Origin: Fomes fomentarius
Taxonomy: Eukaryota > Basidiomycota > Agaricomycetes > Polyporales > Polyporaceae
Assembly: GCA_022606135.1 (NCBI GenBank)
Contig: JABYQN010000009.1
Location: 1,389,001-1,453,000 of the forward strand
DNA: 64,000 nt
Direction of reading: 5' to 3'
A program made the position numbers and the translations under genes. Of the stretch, positions 56,483 through 64,000 are shown one piece after another. The notes beneath the pieces were generated by a model. It was not told the DNA's origin and did not search any database. It was given only the letters and a program-made list of their open reading frames with translations. Position 1 is the stretch's first letter. Each line of letters opens with the position of its first letter.

Positions 56483-59400
56483 ATGTCCTCAAAAGGTGTG
56501 CATACATGTCATCTTGCGCGGTCCATAGCGCGCTAATTACGCGTCGCGCCAATCAGCCATCCGTGAATACGACGCAAAGCTCGTCCTCGCGTACTGGCTC
56601 GAGCGGGCTCCCGCCGTCGACTCGTCCGCGCAGGTTGCCACCAAGTTTGTCTATCCTTCTCCCAAGGTCGCGCAGATTTCCTGGGATCCCGCTACGGGTG
56701 CCATCACGCCCGATACTCAGCTCCCTAGCTGGGTTTTCACTACGAAACTTGTCGGAAAACCCGATCAACTTATCAAACGTCGGGGTAAGGCTGGCCTTCT
56801 TGCACTGAACAAGACTTGGGAGGAGGCGAAGGAATGGATTCAGCAGCGGGCGGGAAAGCCTCAGAAGGTGAGCGTGTCTTTGCCTGTCTTCGTCTGGCGC
56901 TCCATGTTACGACCGCGATCGATTGGGGGACCGATGCGCGATGGGCATTTTGGCCATGCTTCTTTTCTGCGCCAGTGTTGCCCATCTTCCATGTCTTCTC
57001 GCCTCATGTATCACGACGCGTCGGTACTCGCCCAGAACGCGAGGTCGGTTAAGACGCGTTCCTGCGTTCCACGTGACTGTGTTCTACCGCGATTTGTCCA
57101 CGCGGTCCCTGTATGCGGACGATCCGTGCTAATGGCAATCTATTTCAGGTCGAGTCTGTCACCGGTACACTCAACAATTTCATCGTCGAGCCCTTCTTGC
57201 CCCATCCGTCCGATGCCGAATACTACATCTGCATCAACTCCGCACGAGAGGGTGACTACATTCTCTTCACACATGAGGGTGGTGTGGATATTGGCGATGT
57301 GGACGCGAAGGCCCTCAAGCTGAGTTTCCCCGTTAATGCACCCTTCCCCACTCGTCAGATCATCGCCGACACTCTTCTCAAACACGTTCCCGCGGCTAAG
57401 AAGGAGACCTTGGTCGACTTTATTATACGCCTCTACTCCGTCTACGTAGACCTTCACTTCGCTTATCTTGAGATCAACCCTCTTGTCGTCCTCGATGGCG
57501 TTGACGGCGGGGAGCCAACGATCCACTATCTCGACATGGCCGCGAAGCTCGATCAGACCGCTGAGTCCATTTGCGGGCCTAAGTGGGCAATCGCTCGTGA
57601 CCTCTCTGTGTACGAGTCTGGCTCCCAGGCTACGACTACTAAGGGCAAGACCATCTCCGCTGACCGCGGTCCTCCGATGGTACATTCCACTTGAGTTTTC
57701 GTACTAGGATGTCGTCATGACTGAATTATCCCTACCTAGGTCTGGCCTGCTCCGTTCGGTCGTGACTTGACAAAGGAAGAGGCATACATCCAGAAGTTAG
57801 ATGCTTCCACGGGTGCATCGCTCAAGCTTACTGTGCTCAACGCCTCGGGTCGGATTTGGACCATGGTTGCAGGTGGTGGTGCCTCGGTTGTATACTCTGA
57901 TGCCATTGCGGCGCACGGGTTCGCTCATGAGCTCGCCAATTACGGCGAGTACTCCGGGGCTCCATCAGAAGGTCAAACTTACGAGTACGCGAAGACCATT
58001 CGTAAGTTCCTGCACCTGTTCCATATGCGATACCGTAATTGACCTTTTTACAGTCGATTTGATGACTCGCGGTACTCCTCGTCCTGATGGCAAGATCCTC
58101 ATCATCGGTGGTGGTATCGCCAACTTCACGAACGTCGCGGCGACCTTCAAGGGTATTATCCGCGCACTCAAGGAGTACAAGGCTCCCCTGATCGCACACC
58201 AGGTCAAGATCTACGTTCGTCGTGGTGGTCCGAACTACCAGGAAGGTCTGAAGGCGATGCGTCTCCTGGGAGAGTCCCTTGGAGTCCCAATCAGGGTCTA
58301 CGGCCCTGACACTCACATTACCGCGATTGTCCCTCTTGCGCTCGGCGTGCGGGGCAAGCAGTCAAACATCCACTCTATCGCCCCTACCCCCATCAGTCCT
58401 CCTTCGCCCAAGGCTGCGGCTTCTGGCAAGGACCTCCAGCCTGAGCCTACGGTCGGCACCATTCACCCCGATGGCGAGCGGACTCAACCCCAGGATCAGA
58501 TCGTCAGCTTCGACAACAAGACGGACATCGGCCACTCGCGCCCTTGGTTCCGTCCCTTTGACGCTCAGACTCGTTCCTTCGTGTACGGTCTCCAACCCCG
58601 CGCCATCCAGGGTATGCTCGACTTCGACTACTCGTGCGGTCGTGAGACGCCGAGTGTCGCAGCCATGATCTACCCCTTCGGTGGTCACCACATCCAGAAG
58701 TTTTACTGGGGTACTAAGGAGACCCTCCTCCCCGTGTACACCAGCGTCGCAGACGCCGTCAAGAAGCACCCCGAAGTCGACGTCGTTGTCAACTTCGCCA
58801 GCTCGCGTAGTGTGTACTCAAGCACGCTCGAAATCTTCGAGTTCTCCCAGATCAAGAGCATCGCGCTCATCGCCGAGGGTGTCCCGGAGAGGCACGCGCG
58901 TGAGATCCTCCACCTCGCACAGAAGAAGGGTGTCCTCATCATTGGCCCTGCGACTGTCGGTGGTATCAAGCCTGGCTGCTTCAGAATCGGTAACTCTGGT
59001 GGTATGATGGACAACATCATCTCGTCCAAGCTCTACCGTGCGGGGTCCGTCGGCTACGTGTCCAAGTCCGGCGGTATGTCGAACGAGTTGAACAACATCC
59101 TCTCCCTGACCACGAACGGTACTTACGAGGGTATCGCCATCGGTGGTGACCGTTACCCCGGCTCGACCTTCATCGACCACCTTCTCCGATACGAGCAGGA
59201 CCCCAACTGCAAGCTCCTCGTCCTTCTCGGTGAAGTTGGTGGTATTGAGGAATACCGCGTCATCGAAGCAGTTAAGAAGGGCACCATCAAGAAGCCCATC
59301 ATCGCTTGGGCTATCGGTACCTGCGCGAAGATGTTTACGACCGAGGTTCAGTTCGGCCACGCCGGCTCCATGGCCAACTCGGACTTGGAGACCGCGGACG

Positions 59401-60573
59401 CGAAGAACGCGGCCATGCGTGCTGCCGGCTTCATTGTGCCCGACACCTTCGAGGACCTCCCCGAGGTGCTCAAGCAGACGTACGAGCACCTTATCTCGAC
59501 CGGTGCGATCAAGCCTGGGCTCGAGCGTGAACCCCCTGTCATCCCTATGGACTACAAGTGGGCGCAGGAGCTCGGCCTCATCCGTAAGCCCGCGGCGTTC
59601 ATCTCGACGATCTCGGACGAGCGTGGCCAGGAGCTGTTGTACGCTGGTATGCGTATCTCCGACGTTTTCAAGGAGGACATAGGTGTCGGTGGTGTCGTCA
59701 GCTTGCTCTGGTTCAAACGCCGTCTCCCGCCATGGGCGACCAAGTTCATCGAGATGGTCCTCATGCTCACTGCTGATCACGGTCCCGCCGTATCTGGGTA
59801 CGTGCGGATGTGATCTGCGTGCGACGTGATGACTGATCATCTGTGCAGTGCCATGAACACCATCGTCGCGACCCGTGCGGGCAAGGACCTCATCTCCTCG
59901 CTTGCGTCTGGTCTCCTCACGATCGGTTCTCGATTCGGTGGTGCACTTGACGAGGCTGCCTCGATGTTCTCGAACGCGCGCGACACTGGCCTGACGCCCC
60001 GCGAGTTCGTCGACACTTGCAGGAAGGCCAACAAGCTCAGTACGTATACTTTGCTCACTTTTTCCTGGCATTGTCATTGTCTAATTCAATAATATCTGTA
60101 GTCAGCGGTATCGGCCACAAGATCAAGAGCGTAAACAACCCTGACCTGCGTGTCGAGCTTGTCAAGGAGTACGTGCACAAGCACTTCCCGAGTCACAGCC
60201 TGCTCGACTACGCGCTCGCGGTCGAAAAGGTCACCACCTCGAAGAAGGACACGCTCATTCTCAACGTCGATGGCTGCATTGCTGTTTGCTTCGTCGACCT
60301 CTTGCGCGACAGTGGCGCTTTCGCCCCCGAGGAGGCGGATGAGTACATCAAGGTATAGTATAACTTAACCCCCCCTGTATATCATACTCACACATGACTC
60401 ATTAGATCGGTACCCTTAACGGTCTGTTCGTGCTCGGTCGCAGCATCGGATTCATCGGCCACCATCTCGACCAGAAGCGTCTCCGCGCACCGCTCTACCG
60501 CCATCCCGCCGATGACATCTTTATCAACATGGCGGACGTCGCGCAGCCGCGCGTGCTCGGCAAGATGCAGTGA
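56483..60573 (+). CDS. ATP-citrate synthase, fused single-chain form
   Basis: Eight exons: 56483-56495, 56557-56867, 57149-57679, 57740-58001, 58054-59797, 59849-60039, 60102-60352 and 60406-60573; 3471 nt, 1156 residues. Makes cytosolic acetyl-CoA and oxaloacetate from citrate, CoA and ATP. The N-terminal ATP-grasp part begins [17 protein letters not shown] and includes [11 protein letters not shown] and [12 protein letters not shown]. The CoA-ligase part has [17 protein letters not shown] and the phospho-histidine loop [14 protein letters not shown] (about His808). The citrate-synthase-like C-terminus runs from [16 protein letters not shown] through [10 protein letters not shown] to [17 protein letters not shown]. 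Ascomycetes usually split this into two genes; basidiomycetes and animals keep it fused. The second intron is 281 nt, but the flanking protein is contiguous, so no exon is missing. Confidence 0.96.
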
Positions 60574-60753
60574 GCATCGTCGTCGCCGCTAGATTTGCTT
60601 TCGTGTTTGTGCTGCTCGGATCATGGGACAGAGGGGAAGTGCTCGCTCTCGAACGTTCATTTCACATTCATCTACAACTGCAATCCAAACGACCAATCAA
60701 CGATCCATTCCATTCTGCATGTGTTCTCTGTGTACCTACTCTGTGAAATTATA

Positions 60754-61242
60754 ATGACAACCATAGATATCTTTACATTCACTCCCCCGCTCGAACTCTG
60801 GTCAAATGTGCTACGCCAGAGAGGCTGGGGAAGCCCTCCAATCACGCTATGGCTCCTTCCTCGCGGACCTCTACAAGGGGAAGCGGGCGAAAGAACTCCC
60901 CCGGACATACTCGTCAAAAACCTTGTCCCTCTAAGTCGTGTCACTACATATCTCGCGTTCTTTGACATAGACGGGCCTGAAACGCGAAGGCTCACCTTCA
61001 TCACTGTGGTTTTCAGGTCTTTTGGCACCTGGATTCTTGAAACCGGAGCTGCGAACGGGTCGAGAGAGAAGTCGGACATAGCGGCGAGTCGATGGTGGAT
61101 CCAGAGAAGAGCTCCCTGCCGAATGGTAATTTTGTATTTCGATGACCCGCGGTGGGATCCTGGCTTCAGATACGTAGGGCAAGGGGATGAACGGTCTTCG
61201 CTAACGACAGCCTTTTATGGATCTGTTGTCATTACCGCATAA
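60754..61242 (+). CDS. Hypothetical protein, weak
   Basis: One open frame of 162 codons from ATG 60754 (MTTIDIFTFTPPLELW...). No domain, signal peptide or membrane helix recognised. It lies 180 bp after ATP-citrate synthase in the same direction and overlaps where that gene's 3' end should be. It may be coding or chance; no splice or promoter evidence supports it. Confidence 0.25.
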   Translation: MTTIDIFTFTPPLELWSNVLRQRGWGSPPITLWLLPRGPLQGEAGERTPPDILVKNLVPLSRVTTYLAFFDIDGPETRRLTFITVVFRSFGTWILETGAANGSREKSDIAASRWWIQRRAPCRMVILYFDDPRWDPGFRYVGQGDERSSLTTAFYGSVVITA

Positions 61243-62799
61243 TACTAGTACCTGTGTCCATGTCAATATTCTGGCTCCCATGGTACATCACATCTACACA
61301 CCAACCTTTTCGCCGGCTCAAGACCGTTTGATGTCAGTACTGGAGTCAGCGCTACATCAACAATCACCGTTGTGCAAGCACGTCGCTATAACCTTCTCCA
61401 TCCAGCCAATCAGTTGGTTCATGCGCTGAGGAGCAGTGACTCTCTGAGCTTTCTAGAGGCACTCGCACAAGACATTAAGGATGGCTTGCACTCCGGTTCT
61501 GACATGCACAAGATGCTCGTCGACATCATATGCATCTCGTGATATCTCACTGGACACCTCCGGAAACATCCCGCTTCGGGTGCATCGTAGCGCATGGTGC
61601 GCGTTAGGAAGCATGGCAAAGCTGTATATGTACCACATCATGCAATACGCCGAGGAGGACAATCCCGAGGTCCCGAAGACATCGCAGTCAGGATCCTGTC
61701 CATCAGGGATGCCGAAGTGACCGGTCCAGCCGCACTGTCCCGAACGCGCGTGGAAGACGTGCTACTACATCCTGGATCTCTGCACAGAGGCAGTCCTCGA
61801 GATGATGCTGCAGATCTGGGATGGGACTGACCGGGAGTCGGAGGCAATTCAGAGGAGACTGCTACATCATGGGTTGATCGTGCACCTACCGCACTTGACT
61901 GGTGCAGAAGGAAGCACTGGGACTTTGGCAAAAATTTTGGCAACACGGGTGGAGCTGCCAACGTTCCATTTTCTTCTCTACAAAGAAGGCGGACGCGATA
62001 GACCATCATGATAGCGCTCCATTGAGGTGAGTATTTTCATCGAAGCTCTCCCCCGTATTCTCACGCACGTTGACTGTAGCTATGAACCGTGACGTCACGA
62101 AGACTTTGCAAGGTGAAGTGCACGACACCCACCCTTCGCCCTCGTCGTGCTTGACCGGTGACCTTCCATGCCGACTGGCAATGTAGATCTGCGAAATGCG
62201 CATAAAGTCTGAAACGAGTATTTACCAGACATTCACCCACCGAGTTCAATCATGTAACGGAATACACTAGACATGAACGCCCCATAGCTCGGGCCCGCTC
62301 TCGGAGTCGCGCCAAGTTGTCGTGTTGTATGTAGACTGTCAATGGAGCGGTTCAGCGGAAGTACAAGAAAAGTGTGACTAGTACTGGTGTGGATCTTACA
62401 GGCTGTTGGCGCAAGCAGCGACAGTCTTTCACTTGGCCAATGGGAGCGGGAGGAGGTTCAAGCAGCGTCTTTTCTCTTTGCGGTGCGACGCCCAGCCAGC
62501 GCACATCATCTTGGGCATGTGAGCGGCAGCCAAGGAGCCACGGGAAGGAATGTTGAGCGCACAAGAGGTGGAAGTAGGAATGCAAGAGCTCAGAGAAGCG
62601 GGGATAGAGTGGCAGTGCCGAGGAGGCGGGACGGAGCTCCCCTGCCAGTGCCAAGGCTCACCTAATCGCACCCATGCCATGCCATCCTCATCTAAAACGC
62701 TCTCCTCTGAGCGGTCCCTCTTCCCTAGTCTCTTCCCTCTAGACCCCCACCGTCCTTCCCTAGGCCAGCTCGCCCCTAACGCGCAACAGCGAGTACAGA
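61243..62799. other. Intergenic, fragments only
   Basis: About 1.56 kb. Short plus-strand frames (for example SFLEALAQDIKDGLHSGSDM near 61441-61500 and MLQIWDGTDRESEAIQ near 61805) look faintly protein-like but are separated by stops and match no family I know. They may be remains of a gene. The last 300 bp should be the promoter of the next gene. Confidence 0.35.
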
Positions 62800-64000
62800 A
62801 TGGCAGCTGAGCCCACCTTCACCTCTCATCCGGATAAAGCGGAGGCGGAAACGCTTCCCCGGCCTGTCTCTACCAACAGCGGGATCGTCAGCACCGCGAA
62901 GCTATGGACGAACCCCCACACTGTCTTTACCAAGCGTCACCTGTTCGGCGATGTCGACCCAGTCCAATCCACCTTCCCTCTGTCGGCGTACTGCTTCATG
63001 ACTGGCTTTATGTGAGTTTTTATCCTTCGTGTACGCTGCATCAGAACTATGCGCTCGATCTTGTACCACTCTGCAATACGAACGTCAATGTAAACGCACC
63101 ATGTTTCTCATACAAATCTTCGTGCCATTCCGGAGCATTGATCCAGTCACCACCTCCAATCCTGCCCGCACAGATGTGCCACTCGATGGCTAACCTCTGA
63201 CTCTTCAGTGACTCTGTGTCCTTCTCCGCCATCTTTGTATGGTGCGGTTTCCAAACCGGCAACTCCGTCCAGCTCGCCCTCGCCCTCGCCCGGCTCTTCT
63301 CGGGCCCTCCAGGCCAACGCGACACGTCCTTCCACCTTGCCGACCAGCAGGCCCTTACCTCCATCATCACCTTCATCCTCGGCGCGTCTCTCGGCCGCAT
63401 CGGCGACCGCATGGGCGCGAAGACCCGCGCATGGCTCTGCATAGGCACCCTCATCCAAGCTCTTTTCACCATGGCAGCCGCCCTCACTGCGTGGAAGAGC
63501 GGGCAGGGGAGCGTGGCGGAGGTCCGTGGCGACCCGGCATGGACGAACACCTTGACCTTTGTCGCTATCGGGTTTATGAGCGCGAGTCTAGGGTTGCAGG
63601 GGATCATGGGCAAGCGGGTAAACACGCAGTTCGCGACGACCAGTGAGTATCGTATTCCCGTTTTCTCCTTTCCTCTGCCCTCCTTTCCCAGTTCTTGCAT
63701 TCCTGCCTTGTTATCTCCACGTCGCCCCCTTCTATCGCCCACATAAACGCAAAACTAACGTCTGTTGTTCTTCCTCACAGTCGTGCTCACGACCGTCTGG
63801 TGCGAGCTCATGGCCGACCCCAAGCTCTTCACCTTCCGCCACCGCGTCGTCACCCGCGATCACAAGTTCATCGCCATCTTTGCACTCTTCCTGGGCGGTT
63901 TTGTCGGCCGCGCGATCATCGACGCCGTGGGCGCCGCCGCGACGCTCGGCGTCGGCACCGGTATGCGTGTCCTCATCGCGTTCTGGTGGCTCCTCGTGCC
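62800..64000 (+). CDS. DUF1275 (YoaK-like) membrane protein, 3' end outside the window
   Basis: Exons 62800-63011, 63209-63642 and 63781 onward, with introns of 197 and 138 nt. The N-terminal cytoplasmic part ends in LFGDVDPVQSTFPLSAYCFMTGFI. It is followed by the family core DSVSFSAIFVWCGFQTGNSVQLALALARL (read in two parts), with TGN and the predicted helix IITFILGASLGRIGDRMG. Later helices are LCIGTLIQALFTMAAAL and TFVAIGFMSASLGLQGIMGK. DUF1275 proteins are predicted multi-pass membrane proteins of unknown function. The reading frame is open at the window end, so perhaps one third of the gene is missing. Confidence 0.82.

Noticed and set aside
56868..57148. Possible hidden exon inside the long ATP-citrate synthase intron
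   Set aside because: The flanking protein [20 protein letters not shown] is continuous with the family, so nothing is missing.
58818..60077. 419-codon open frame antisense to ATP-citrate synthase
   Set aside because: Shadow of the highly codon-biased sense gene; Arg/Glu/Asp/Val-rich nonsense text with no family resemblance, and it crosses a real intron of the sense gene.

Overview
This is nuclear DNA from a filamentous basidiomycete, most likely an agaricomycete (a polypore-like wood-decay lineage is an inference). The evidence is dense short introns (mostly 49-80 nt) with GT...AG ends, TATA boxes 50-125 bp before several start codons, one long ATP-citrate synthase polypeptide instead of two subunits, a FunK1-type kinase, and F-box and membrane-protein families typical of Agaricomycetes. 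I found no virus, transposon ORF, CRISPR array or bacterial-style operon. Exon structures were built by hand from splice sites, reading frame and family knowledge. For most genes the summed exon length is an exact multiple of three.

Layout. 0.9-9.5 kb: a tocopherol-cyclase-like protein, a small Cys-rich protein, cystathionine gamma-lyase (CYS3), a class I methyltransferase and an amino-acid transporter. 10-14 kb: a FunK1 kinase, a decayed second copy of the transporter and a tRNA-His. 14.8-25 kb: a WrbA-type quinone reductase, a Ser/Thr-rich single-pass membrane protein, an F-box protein, COG7, and eIF3g divergent from COG7. 26-34.8 kb: a multi-pass membrane protein, a tandem F-box duplication (first copy dead, second intact), a gene-poor 2 kb stretch and a prenylated UBL3/MUB-type ubiquitin-like protein. 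35.8-42.7 kb: a tRNA-Gln, glucose-6-phosphate isomerase and a membrane-anchored copper amine oxidase. 42.9-49.9 kb: four head-to-tail minus-strand paralogues that combine an F-box-like N-terminus with a nucleotidyltransferase-type GS...D-x-D signature. 51.4-64 kb: a sedolisin protease, a GRE2-like ketoreductase, a second tRNA-Gln, ATP-citrate synthase, and the start of a DUF1275 membrane protein cut off by the window edge.

Two results matter most. First, the 43-50 kb array is a lineage-specific nucleotidyltransferase-like family of unknown function with conserved intron positions and one copy in decay; it is the best candidate for an undescribed system. Second, six otherwise intact frames are broken by one-base changes in G/C runs of 5-7 bases, nearly all as a missing base. 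This looks like an assembly artefact, not gene death, and an automatic annotation of this window would miscall those genes.

The housekeeping genes here (PGI, ATP-citrate synthase, CYS3, COG7, eIF3g) do not form a pathway cluster. Sulfur amino-acid metabolism, amino-acid transport, the secreted protease and the amine oxidase are compatible with nitrogen and carbon scavenging, but nothing in the sequence ties them together.
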